Part shown: piece after piece, positions 1-5,313 of the stretch | Position numbering within the stretch: position 1 is the stretch's first letter | How the letters are laid out: each line of letters starts with the position of its first letter | Assembly: GCA_027062035.1 (NCBI GenBank) | Contig: JAMOUL010000357.1 | Location: 1 to 5,313 of the forward strand | Reading direction: 5' to 3' | From: Candidatus Aminicenantota bacterium | Lineage (GTDB): Bacteria > Acidobacteriota > Aminicenantia > S016-38 | DNA length: 5,313 nucleotides | Notes under the pieces: model-generated | Seen by the model: only the letters and a program-made list of their open reading frames with translations | The model's database searches: none | Told to the model about the DNA's origin: nothing | Program-made: the position numbers and the translations under genes

Positions 1-5
1 ATAAA

Positions 6-34
6 TTGTTTATGCGTAGCAGTTATGTTAATAT
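6..34 (+). promoter_or_regulatory. Possible promoter of the PadR-nifX-like operon
   Basis: TTGTTT (6-11) and TAATAT (29-34) are separated by 17 bases, an acceptable sigma-70-type arrangement, and lie just upstream of the AAAGGAGG ribosome site at 38-45. The -35 matches consensus at only three of six positions. TTATG occurs twice (10-14 and 23-27), which could be half of an operator because PadR proteins usually repress their own promoter. No clean ATGT-N8-ACAT palindrome is seen, so the operator idea is inference. Confidence 0.3.
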
Positions 35-49
35 ATCAAAGGAGGATGT

Positions 50-427
50 ATGCCCAAATGGAAATTTAAGGCCTGGTGTACAGGGTATCCAGGAGGGAAA
101 CCCCCCAGGTTTCTCAGGCCTTTTCTTCTGCTGCTTTTACTCGCTGAGGGTAAGGCACACGGTTATGAGCTGCTGGAGAAACTAAAGGAATATGGTTTAA
201 ATTATGGTTTACAGGATATCGGATACCTTTATAGAACGCTGAGGGTGATGGAGAGGGAGGCGGTGGTTTCCTCTGAATGGGATGTCACAGGAGAGGGACC
301 GGGCAAAAGGGTTTATACTATTACTGATAAAGGTAAAAAAGAGCTTGAGGAATGGACAAAAACACTGGAAAGCATAAAGGATAGCCTGAACACTTTTTTA
401 AAAATTTATAGAGAGGTAAAGCAATGA
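50..427 (+). CDS. PadR-family transcriptional regulator
   Basis: A 125-residue winged helix-turn-helix regulator of the PadR family, acting on DNA in the cytoplasm. The characteristic opening RFLRPFLLLLLLAEG (about 20-34) is followed by HGYELLEKL (37-45), the recognition-helix region DIGYLYRTLRVMEREAVV (56-73) and a wing with SEWD and GPGKRVYTIT (75-92). The C-terminal helix is short (about 95-122), as expected for the small PadR class, where it mediates dimerisation. A basic N-terminal extension carries Cys10 and a GYPGG stretch. Glycine-rich leaders of this kind are common in PadR proteins encoded beside NifX/NifB-type cofactor proteins. The start is supported by AAAGGAGG at 38-45, four bases before the ATG. 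The stop overlaps the next start (ATGA), indicating translational coupling, so a role in controlling the downstream metal-cofactor-type protein is likely. The effector is unknown: a metal, Fe-S cluster or redox signal is a guess from context. Family assignment is firm. Confidence 0.93.
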   Translation: MPKWKFKAWCTGYPGGKPPRFLRPFLLLLLLAEGKAHGYELLEKLKEYGLNYGLQDIGYLYRTLRVMEREAVVSSEWDVTGEGPGKRVYTITDKGKKELEEWTKTLESIKDSLNTFLKIYREVKQ

Positions 428-825
428 TAAGAATAGCATTTGCAACAGAGACGCCGGAGGGTCTTGAGGGAATTGTGGCCCAGCATTTTGGCCGCTGTCC
501 CTTTTATACCTTTGTGGATGTTGAAGACGGGCAGGTAAAGGACTGGCTGGTTGTTGAAAACCCCGCCGCTGAAGGGCATTCTCCAGGACAGATTCCGCAG
601 TTTGTGGCAGACCAGGGAGCACACATAATTGTCGCAGGAGGGATGGGTCCCAGAGCCCAGGAGTGGTTCCTGAAGCTCGGGGTAAAACCCTACATAAGGG
701 TAAGTGGAAAAGTGAAGGATGTACTCCCCCTGATTCTTAAAGGTGAGCTAAAACCAATAGACGCACCGGATAAGGAGTGTGATAAAAAGGAAGGTGACTG
801 CGGGGACGGTCATCATAACCATTAA
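424..825 (+). CDS. NifX/NifB-type dinitrogenase iron-molybdenum cofactor domain protein
   Basis: A 133-residue single-domain protein of the Nitro_FeMo-Co family (RNase H-like fold), related to NifX, NafY and the C-terminus of NifB, which bind Fe-S or FeMo-cofactor precursors. Visible family signatures are the opening strand MIRIAFATE, HFGRCPFYTF (21-30), GHSPGQIPQFVADQGAHIIVAGGMG (51-75, the most conserved part) and the following PRAQEWF helix. The C-terminus (117-133) has Cys119, Cys126 and a GHHNH ending, a likely metal-binding tail seen in many free-standing members. The gene starts inside the PadR stop codon. GAGAGG at 411-416 lies seven bases before the ATG and supports this start. No nitrogenase structural or assembly gene is visible, so nitrogen fixation should not be inferred. 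Free-standing members are widespread in anaerobes that do not fix nitrogen and are poorly understood. A role in Fe-S or metal-cluster handling is inference. Confidence 0.92.
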   Translation: MIRIAFATETPEGLEGIVAQHFGRCPFYTFVDVEDGQVKDWLVVENPAAEGHSPGQIPQFVADQGAHIIVAGGMGPRAQEWFLKLGVKPYIRVSGKVKDVLPLILKGELKPIDAPDKECDKKEGDCGDGHHNH

Positions 826-834
826 TGGCCTTTT
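808..834 (+). terminator. Weak candidate terminator after the nifX-like gene
   Basis: GGTCAT (808-813) can pair with ATGGCC (825-830) through six pairs including one G-T wobble, leaving an 11-base loop, and TTTTATT follows directly. The stem overlaps the stop codon of the preceding gene. The alternative pairing AACCA (817-821) with TGGTT (840-844) would compete. The stem is short and the T-run interrupted, so it may be only partly effective. Confidence 0.27.
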
Positions 835-871
835 ATTGCTGGTTAAACTACCCCGGGATTTAAAAAGATTC

Positions 872-893
872 CCTGCTTTTTGAAAAATGCAGG
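872..893. other. Inverted repeat in the intergenic spacer
   Basis: CCTGC (872-876) and GCAGG (889-893) enclose T5-G-A5-T, so the element is a nearly perfect 22-bp dyad. No T-run follows on the + strand. On the - strand the stem is followed by GAATCTTTTT, but no gene converges from that side. It overlaps the putative -35 of the glycosidase promoter, so an operator is as plausible as a terminator. Function is not established. Confidence 0.3.
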
Positions 894-910
894 CTCCAGA
901 ATGTTAAAAT
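880..910 (+). promoter_or_regulatory. Putative sigma-70-type promoter of the glycosidase gene
   Basis: TTGAAA (880-885, five of six to consensus) and TAAAAT (905-910, five of six) are 19 bases apart, slightly long. They lie 24 bases before the start codon, with the AAAGGAGGA ribosome site in between. A second -10-like TATAAG occurs at 915-920 without a good -35. The -35 lies inside the 872-893 inverted repeat, which would make that repeat well placed for a repressor. Confidence 0.4.
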
Positions 911-933
911 AGGGTATAAGTAAAGGAGGAGAT

Positions 934-3582
934 ATGAAAAAACTGGCCCTATTCCTTGTATTTTTATTTCTGGTAACAGGTACAGGTATTGCAGGTGTTA
1001 GAACCTTTAATCTCGATAATGGCAATGTAAAGCTGAGCATCATTATAGGTAACGAACATATTGAGAAGGAAATACTGGAAAACCTTCAGGAAACATCGAA
1101 GGTAGCGATAATTACTACAGGGGATTTCGCTCTGAACGTTATGTGGACCGGATGGAGGGCTCCAGGGAAGGTAAACAATTCCGAAAATCCAGTTGTTTTT
1201 ACAGGAAAGGATTTTGTATTTATAGAAGGGAAAACTATTGAAGAGAAAAACGGAGAAAAGAAACTTTTCCTTGAGTTTAAGGGAAAGGACCGCATACCCT
1301 TCAAACTGGTTATTACCTACAGTCTTAGACCCGGGGACTTCTTTGTCCGTAGAAAAATTACTGTTTCAGACAGTAAAACAGGTCTTCATTTTCTCAGAAA
1401 AATTTATCCTTACAGGGCTGAAATTTTGAACCCTTACTCTGTGGTAAAGGATGGCGGGTATGGGCAGCCTGTTGCCATAAGGACAGCTTCAGGAGGCGCC
1501 TTCTGGGGCATAGAGTACCCGGCGGCAACCTCTCTTTTAAATGGTAAAGAACTTGTGTGCTATCAATATATGGGAGAAAAGATCACCGATGGTGGTGTTT
1601 CCAGTGACTGGACTGTTTTCGGTATCACCCCTGACACAAGGGTCAAATACTGGTTCTTTATGTACCTCAATAGAATAAGGGTTGCTCCACTCAAACCCTA
1701 TCTTCTCTACAATTCCTGGTATGACCTCAGGGCTCCTGAAATGGTCAAATCTCCTGAGTATGTAATGAATGAGAAAAACACAAAACGGATAATAAAGCTT
1801 TTTAAAAGGAATATGACAGACTCCTATGGAATAACCCTTGACGCCTTTGTCCTGGATGATGGATGGGATGTTTACAGGAGCGACTGGCAGCTTTCCCGCA
1901 AGCAATTTCCCAGAGGTTTAAAACCAATCTCTGATCTTCTTAAGAAAACCAACACAAAGCTGGGAATATGGTTTGGTCCAACAGGCGGCTATTCCCACAG
2001 GAGCTGGAGAATTTCCTGGATGAGGGAACATGGATATGAAACAGTCGGGGATCAGATGTGTTTCGGTGGGAAAAATTACAGCAGCCTTTTTGAGAAAAGG
2101 GTGCTTGAATTTATAGAGAAATACAACGTTGGATACTATAAATGGGACGGATTCCAGTTTTCCTGCAGCGAACCCGATCACGGCCATCCTGTGGGTATTT
2201 ATTCCAGAAGAGCCATACTCAACAGGCTTATAGAAATAGTCAGGGCGGTTAGAGAGAAGAACCCGGATGTATTTCTCAATATAACATCAGGAACCTGGCT
2301 CAGCCCCTGGTGGCTGCTTTATGCTAATACAATATGGATGCAGGGGTATGACTATGGCTATGCCGGAGTGCCTTCCATCAGCAGGAGGGACCGGGCCATG
2401 ACCTACAGGGATTATGTGCTTTATGATGACCTGAAAAACAACAACTTCTGGTTTCCGGTTGCCAATCTCATGACCCATGGGATAATCAAAGGGCATCTTC
2501 AGAAGCTCGGCGGTGAGAGGGAACCCATAGATAAGTTTACCAATAATGCGGTTCTCTATTTCGCCAGGGGAATATCCATGTATGAACTTTACATTTCACC
2601 TGATCTTCTTACCCATGCAGAGTGGAAGGCTCTGGCCCGTTCGATAAAATGGGCAAGGGACCGTTTTGATGTGCTGACCCATTACACAGAAATGATAGGA
2701 GGAAATCCTGGAGAGGGTAGGGCTTATGGCTACGTTCACTTTAAAGGTACGCATGGAATTATTGCATTGCGAAATCCTGTAATGGTGCCCCAGAGCATAA
2801 AAGTAAAGCTCGCGCCTGAAGCAGGATTTTCTGAAAACGCTTCGAATCTTGTGCTCGAAAGGGTTTATCCTTCAAGATGGATTTTTCCACACCTTTACTC
2901 CTCGGGCCAGGTAATAGAAATTCCCCTGTCCGGTTATGAAACTGCCATATACGAAATCTATCCCCTTAAGGAAGCGAAAATTCCCCTTATAGCAGGTGCC
3001 GAATTTTCGATGAAGAAAGCCGGAAACAACAGGGTGATAGTTAGAATATACAGGTCAGAAGGAAATCCCGTACTTTTAAATCCTGAGATCGTATCCTCCA
3101 TAAAATACAACCTGAAGGAGCTTGATCCTTCAAGACTTCCTGAGTTCAGGGTCAGCTTTGCAAGAGTCAGTTACAGGGCTGAGAAATTGAAGGGGGAGCT
3201 TAGAATAAAATTAAATATGGGAAAGAGGATAGGGAAGGCTACTTTAGCTATCCTTTTAAAACCCGGAAGACACACCAGGGATAAAGATATTCCTGCAGTA
3301 AAATTTCTGCTGGATGGGAAGAGCGTAATGCCGGCAGTGGAGAAGCAGAAAGGAGCCTGGGCATGGTACAGAATCCCCCTCGGGCCCGGGAGCCACAGAA
3401 TCACTGTAAATATTCGGCAGAGGAACTGGAACCTTTCAACCTGGTTGATATACAGAGAAAGGTTCTATCCCAGAAGGCTCATAATAGAGACAAAAAGGAA
3501 TGTTATCCTCAGACCCATGCCACCCCTTCCATGGAAGTCGGGCACAGTTGTGAAAAAGCTGCGTATTAATTTTATTCCTTAG
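934..3582 (+). CDS. Secreted GH36-like (alpha-galactosidase superfamily, clan GH-D) glycoside hydrolase
   Basis: An 882-residue exported protein. AAAGGAGGA (922-930) lies three bases before the ATG, and residues 1-20 form a signal peptide (basic MKK, hydrophobic core, likely cleavage near GIA/G). An N-terminal beta-sandwich (about 22-250) precedes a TIM barrel (about 255-580) with LDAFVLDDGWD (302-312), KLGIWFGP (342-349) and YYKWDGFQF (401-409). The KWD motif marks Asp405 as the expected nucleophile of clan GH-D. GTWLSPWWLLYANTIWMQGYD (453-473) aligns by position with the acid/base region of GH36, making Asp473 the likely acid/base. Residues from about 590 look all-beta, ending in a jelly-roll-like segment (785-850, with WAWYRIPLGPGSHRITV). 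The specific sugar is not readable: the classical GH36 acid/base context (SDNT) is replaced, so alpha-galactosidase activity is only the nearest guess. No transporter or sugar regulator is adjacent. The last 22 residues are encoded by the 69-bp repeat also found at 4904-4972. This tail is probably native here because the ORF runs into it smoothly. Confidence 0.85.
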   Translation: MKKLALFLVFLFLVTGTGIAGVRTFNLDNGNVKLSIIIGNEHIEKEILENLQETSKVAIITTGDFALNVMWTGWRAPGKVNNSENPVVFTGKDFVFIEGKTIEEKNGEKKLFLEFKGKDRIPFKLVITYSLRPGDFFVRRKITVSDSKTGLHFLRKIYPYRAEILNPYSVVKDGGYGQPVAIRTASGGAFWGIEYPAATSLLNGKELVCYQYMGEKITDGGVSSDWTVFGITPDTRVKYWFFMYLNRIRVAPLKPYLLYNSWYDLRAPEMVKSPEYVMNEKNTKRIIKLFKRNMTDSYGITLDAFVLDDGWDVYRSDWQLSRKQFPRGLKPISDLLKKTNTKLGIWFGPTGGYSHRSWRISWMREHGYETVGDQMCFGGKNYSSLFEKRVLEFIEKYNVGYYKWDGFQFSCSEPDHGHPVGIYSRRAILNRLIEIVRAVREKNPDVFLNITSGTWLSPWWLLYANTIWMQGYDYGYAGVPSISRRDRAMTYRDYVLYDDLKNNNFWFPVANLMTHGIIKGHLQKLGGEREPIDKFTNNAVLYFARGISMYELYISPDLLTHAEWKALARSIKWARDRFDVLTHYTEMIGGNPGEGRAYGYVHFKGTHGIIALRNPVMVPQSIKVKLAPEAGFSENASNLVLERVYPSRWIFPHLYSSGQVIEIPLSGYETAIYEIYPLKEAKIPLIAGAEFSMKKAGNNRVIVRIYRSEGNPVLLNPEIVSSIKYNLKELDPSRLPEFRVSFARVSYRAEKLKGELRIKLNMGKRIGKATLAILLKPGRHTRDKDIPAVKFLLDGKSVMPAVEKQKGAWAWYRIPLGPGSHRITVNIRQRNWNLSTWLIYRERFYPRRLIIETKRNVILRPMPPLPWKSGTVVKKLRINFIP
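3513..3581 (+). repeat. 69-bp direct repeat, copy 1 (3' end of glycosidase gene)
   Basis: Identical to 4904-4972 at 67 of 69 positions; the differences are at 3538 (T here, C there) and 3549 (T here, G there). It encodes residues 861-882 of the glycosidase, starting PMPPLPWK and ending KKLRINFIP, and stops within the stop codon (TAG here, TAA in copy 2). After about ten mostly dissimilar bases, similarity resumes at 3591-3604 (AGTAAAcGTATTTT, one mismatch). The 5' boundary is abrupt. Inside, 3518-3544 form an imperfect dyad centred on CTTCCATGGAAG. Confidence 0.97.
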
Positions 3583-3607
3583 TCCCGAAGAGTAAACGTA
3601 TTTTTAT

Positions 3608-3613
3608 TATAAT
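3608..3613 (+). promoter_or_regulatory. Possible -10 element ahead of the propeller gene
   Basis: A perfect TATAAT lies 20 bases before the ATG at 3634. No recognisable -35 sits 16-18 bases upstream (the bases there are CCGAAG). The element is just downstream of copy 1 of the repeat and its weakly similar flank. Transcript read-through from the glycosidase gene is the alternative, since only 51 bases separate the two genes. Confidence 0.25.
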
Positions 3614-3633
3614 GTCTATGGGAGAAGAAAAAT

Positions 3634-4656
3634 ATGAAAGCGAAAAGGTATTTTATTATTCTGGGAATTTTTCTGGAGTTTATGGCTGGTAAAGACCCGG
3701 TTCTAACTCGTGTTGGGTGGTTTCCTAAAGAATCAGAGAAGCCTGTATTTAAAACAGCCACCAATATGCTCATCTATAAAGGCAGGATTTTTGTGGTAGA
3801 TAACTTTAAACATAGGGTACTGGTATATACGAAAAAAGGAAATTTTGACAGGTTTATAGGCAGACCAGGTCAGGGGCCAGGAGATTTGAACCTTCCTGTA
3901 GAAATATCAATTTACAAAGACGTCATAGCAGTAAAGGATGAAATAGGATTTTCATTTTTTCAACTTAACGGAAAATTCCTTAGAAAATTTAGAGTTTTCA
4001 CTCCAAGGGTAAGCTTTGTCTGGAGGAAGGATAAAATCTTCTACGCAAATGCAGATGTTAATTCTCCATATCTCATAAAAGTACTATCTGAGAAGGGCAG
4101 GGTATTATATACTTTTGGGAGAAAAAGCAGGATATTACCCGTTTATTCACCCAGGGAAACAATAAAACCATTTGAGAGTGTTGTATTTTCCGGAAAACTT
4201 CTTGCAGACAGACGTTATCTTTTTTATGTGAATTATGCTTTTGCCAGACTCACAAAAATTAGCTTTAATGGGGAGATTTTAAGCCAGGTTAATTTTTATC
4301 ATATACTATTTCCCGAACAAAAGAAGTGGTTGCGGGAAAACAAGGATAGGGTAATATCAGGTAAGATCAGGGAGAATCAATGGATATTGATTAGATTTCT
4401 TTTTCAGGATTCTTACATGGATGACGGGAAGATATATGTGATGGAAAAGCCGATTAAAAAAGACAAAATGAAAATTGTGAAAATCATTACCGTGAATTCA
4501 GTCGAACTTAAAGTAGAAACAATTTATAAAATTGAGCTGACAGGAGATGAACAAATCCTCGCTTTTGCTGTGTGTAAGGAAAATAAAAAGCCTGAATTTT
4601 ACATAGCCATGCGGTCGGAAGAGGGAAATGTAATAGCGAGGTATAAAGAAAAATGA
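3634..4656 (+). CDS. Six-bladed beta-propeller (NHL-like) protein
   Basis: A 340-residue protein of the six-bladed beta-propeller family. The clearest signature is residues 45-88: strands around LIYKGRIFVVDNFKHRVLVY (an NHL-type blade) followed by FDRFIGRPGQGPGDLNLP, where the IGRxGQGPG(D/E)-x-x-x-P segment is the family hallmark. Further blade-like strand pairs follow to the C-terminus (for example KDVIAVKD, GRVLYTFGR, RRYLFYVN, GKIYVMEK). A short hydrophobic N-terminus (about 6-17) suggests export, though the signal is weak and lacks a clear lipobox. GGGAGAAG (3620-3627) supports the start. The stop overlaps the next gene's start (ATGA), so the pair is translationally coupled. Members often sit next to TlpA/redoxin-like genes, but their biochemical role is not established; a ligand-binding or protein-scaffold function in the cell envelope is inference. 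Base composition is lower in G+C than the upstream glycosidase (for example 16 of 60 at 3901-3960). Confidence 0.8.
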   Translation: MKAKRYFIILGIFLEFMAGKDPVLTRVGWFPKESEKPVFKTATNMLIYKGRIFVVDNFKHRVLVYTKKGNFDRFIGRPGQGPGDLNLPVEISIYKDVIAVKDEIGFSFFQLNGKFLRKFRVFTPRVSFVWRKDKIFYANADVNSPYLIKVLSEKGRVLYTFGRKSRILPVYSPRETIKPFESVVFSGKLLADRRYLFYVNYAFARLTKISFNGEILSQVNFYHILFPEQKKWLRENKDRVISGKIRENQWILIRFLFQDSYMDDGKIYVMEKPIKKDKMKIVKIITVNSVELKVETIYKIELTGDEQILAFAVCKENKKPEFYIAMRSEEGNVIARYKEK

Positions 4657-4973
4657 GAGTATTTCGATGGGTAATTATATTTATTTTGACTATATGGGGA
4701 ATTGTATTGATTCAGCGCTCCTATCCTTGGGTATTACTCAAACTAACTTCTCTTCCAGTTGAACTGAAGGATGCAGTAGGTAAGCAAACAGGAATGATTG
4801 TTTTTTTATATGGTCATATTTCACAGAGCTGCCCATCGGGAAAGACTCTAAGCTCTTTAAGCAAAAATCAGGTAATACTGTACGTTGTTCCCGAAGATTA
4901 TCAACCCATGCCACCCCTTCCATGGAAGCCGGGCACAGTGGTGAAAAAGCTGCGTATTAATTTTATTCCTTAA
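4653..4973 (+). pseudogene. Truncated membrane-anchored redoxin-like gene fused to the glycosidase tail
   Basis: A 106-codon ORF. Residues 3-20 (VFRWVIIFILTIWGIVLI) form a membrane anchor or uncleaved signal. Residues 46-82 (TGMIVFLYGHISQSCPSG...NQVILYVVPEDY) resemble the first strand, active-site loop and second strand of a thioredoxin-fold protein such as the small redoxins often encoded beside six-bladed propellers. Only one cysteine (Cys60) is present, so no CxxC is formed. The thioredoxin-like part ends at residue 84, about half the usual domain, and the remaining 22 residues come from the 69-bp repeat shared with the glycosidase C-terminus. The junction is exact: the repeat starts at the last base of codon 84. 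The start overlaps the propeller stop (ATGA) and matches the coupled gene order seen in intact pairs. It is best read as a 3'-truncated gene that acquired a foreign tail. A functional short chimera cannot be excluded. The redoxin assignment is moderate because the fragment is short. Confidence 0.6.
4904..4972 (+). repeat. 69-bp direct repeat, copy 2 (3' end of redoxin-like ORF)
   Basis: Second copy of the element at 3513-3581, 1391 bases downstream and in the same orientation, with 67 of 69 identical positions and no internal gap. It is read in the same frame as copy 1; of the two differences, one changes Ser to Pro and one is silent in Val. Upstream sequence is unrelated apart from a TTATC just before each copy, at a different distance. 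Downstream, after a short divergent patch, 4982-4995 resembles 3591-3604. This copy is more likely the derived one, because it replaces the second half of a recognisable fold. Confidence 0.97.
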
Positions 4974-5313
4974 TCCTATGAAGTAAATGTATTTTATTAT
5001 TACAAATTTCATCATTACAAAAAGTAGAATACTGAAAGGATTTCCGTTGTACCTGCATAGTTTTCCTAATTTTTGATTCGGTTTTGAAAAGAAAATTTTC
5101 ATATATTGATATTTTTACTATTCTTTTGAAGCATATATAAATACTTTTAAGTACTTAATTTCTTATTTATAATATTTCTCTTTTTTATATTGTAGCAAAC
5201 AATGATAAAATTATTTGTATGAAAATAAAAATTTCGCTTCTAATGGTCTTTTTTTTTTGGGGGGGATGTGTTTTAAATTGCTCGATATGCAGGTGTATAT
5301 TCGATGAGTAAGA
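4974..5313. other. AT-rich region with no convincing gene
   Basis: These 340 bases are far poorer in G+C than the genes upstream: 5101-5160 has only 9 G/C of 60. Six-frame reading shows only very short ORFs without ribosome sites, none recognisable as the missing second half of the redoxin-like gene. A perfect TATAAT occurs at 5168-5173, but such matches are expected by chance here. No strong hairpin plus T-run terminator is visible after the stop at 4973. A T10G7 tract lies at 5249-5265. The region may be intergenic, a degraded gene, or the border of an acquired segment. Confidence 0.6.
5219..5311 (+). CDS. Tentative 30-codon lipoprotein-leader-like ORF
   Basis: The ORF reads MKIKISLLMVFFFWGGC followed by 13 more residues, giving a basic start, a hydrophobic core and a lipobox-like WGGC, so it resembles the first part of a lipoprotein or signal peptide. 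No Shine-Dalgarno sequence precedes the ATG. The hydrophobic core is encoded partly by T10G7 (5249-5265), so a one- or two-base length change would shift the frame. However, all three frames downstream of the tract close before the window ends (TAA at 5309, TGA at 5305, and TAA within about four codons), so no longer gene is revealed by a simple slip. It could be a broken gene remnant or chance. Low confidence. Confidence 0.18.
   Translation: MKIKISLLMVFFFWGGCVLNCSICRCIFDE

Noticed and set aside
398..624. Two antisense ORFs of 72-74 codons opposite the nifX-like gene
   Set aside because: They lie wholly opposite a well-supported gene, have no recognisable protein features, and are mutually overlapping frame shadows.
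424..825. Evidence for nitrogen fixation
   Set aside because: The cofactor-domain family is common in organisms that do not fix nitrogen, and no nif structural or assembly gene is present.
2867..3135. ATCCTTCAAGA occurring twice within the glycosidase gene
   Set aside because: An 11-base match encoding similar (Y/D)PSR residues; it is compatible with chance in a 2.6-kb gene and shows no wider repeat.
3513..3582. The shared tail (PMPPLPWK...INFIP) as a TonB-type C-terminus
   Set aside because: The PPLP plus amphipathic strand pattern is superficially similar to some TonB ends, but there is no TonB domain in either protein. The tail fits as the last strand of the glycosidase.
4987..5076. 29-codon + strand ORF (MYFIITNF...) considered as a remnant of the redoxin C-terminal half
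   Set aside because: No ribosome site and no convincing cis-proline or thioredoxin-like motif; it is expected by chance in such AT-rich DNA.
4857..5102. 81-codon ORF on the - strand covering repeat copy 2 and the AT-rich flank
   Set aside because: No family resemblance and no clear ribosome site. It runs through the antisense of the repeat, and copy 1 has no equivalent ORF.
1..5313. CRISPR array, tRNA, rRNA, or transposase/integrase gene
   Set aside because: No regularly spaced repeats, no tRNA-like cloverleaf, no rRNA-like sequence and no recombinase motif were seen on reading both strands.

Overview
The window reads as a stretch of bacterial chromosome, probably from an anaerobic or thermophilic lineage. 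The pointers are strong Shine-Dalgarno sites (AAAGGAGG ahead of the first and third genes), a PadR regulator coupled to a NifX/NifB-type iron-molybdenum-cofactor-domain protein, a large exported clan GH-D glycosidase, and a six-bladed beta-propeller protein coupled to a thioredoxin-fold-like gene. The last combination is common in Acidobacteriota/Aminicenantes-type and Bacteroidota-type genomes. That placement is an inference and is weak. All credible genes are on the + strand.

Layout. (1) 50-825: a two-gene operon with an ATGA overlap, encoding a PadR-family repressor and a small dinitrogenase-cofactor-domain protein with a Cys/His-rich tail. A possible promoter precedes it and a weak hairpin plus T-run follows it. 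(2) 826-933: an intergenic spacer with an inverted repeat and a plausible promoter for the next gene. (3) 934-3582: an 882-residue secreted GH36-like (alpha-galactosidase superfamily) enzyme. (4) 3634-4973: a second two-gene unit, again with an ATGA overlap, encoding an exported or anchored six-bladed beta-propeller protein and a short membrane-anchored protein that looks like the first half of a redoxin. (5) 4974-5313: a very AT-rich stretch with no convincing gene, except perhaps a 30-codon lipoprotein-like ORF holding a T10G7 homopolymer tract.

The most notable feature is a 69-bp direct repeat (67/69 identical) at 3513-3581 and 4904-4972. Each copy forms the in-frame 3' end of a gene, so two unrelated proteins, the glycosidase and the redoxin-like fragment, finish with the same 22 residues (one difference) and the same stop position. 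Weaker similarity resumes about 10 bases past the stop codons. The repeat contains an imperfect 27-bp dyad centred on CTTCCATGGAAG. The 1.39-kb interval between the copies holds the propeller and redoxin genes and is visibly AT-richer than the glycosidase. Possible explanations are insertion of a cassette at the 3' end of the glycosidase gene with a displaced 3' fragment left behind, deletion within a former tandem glycosidase paralogue, or a dispersed coding repeat that supplies C-termini. No recombinase or transposase is present in the window, so the mechanism is open.
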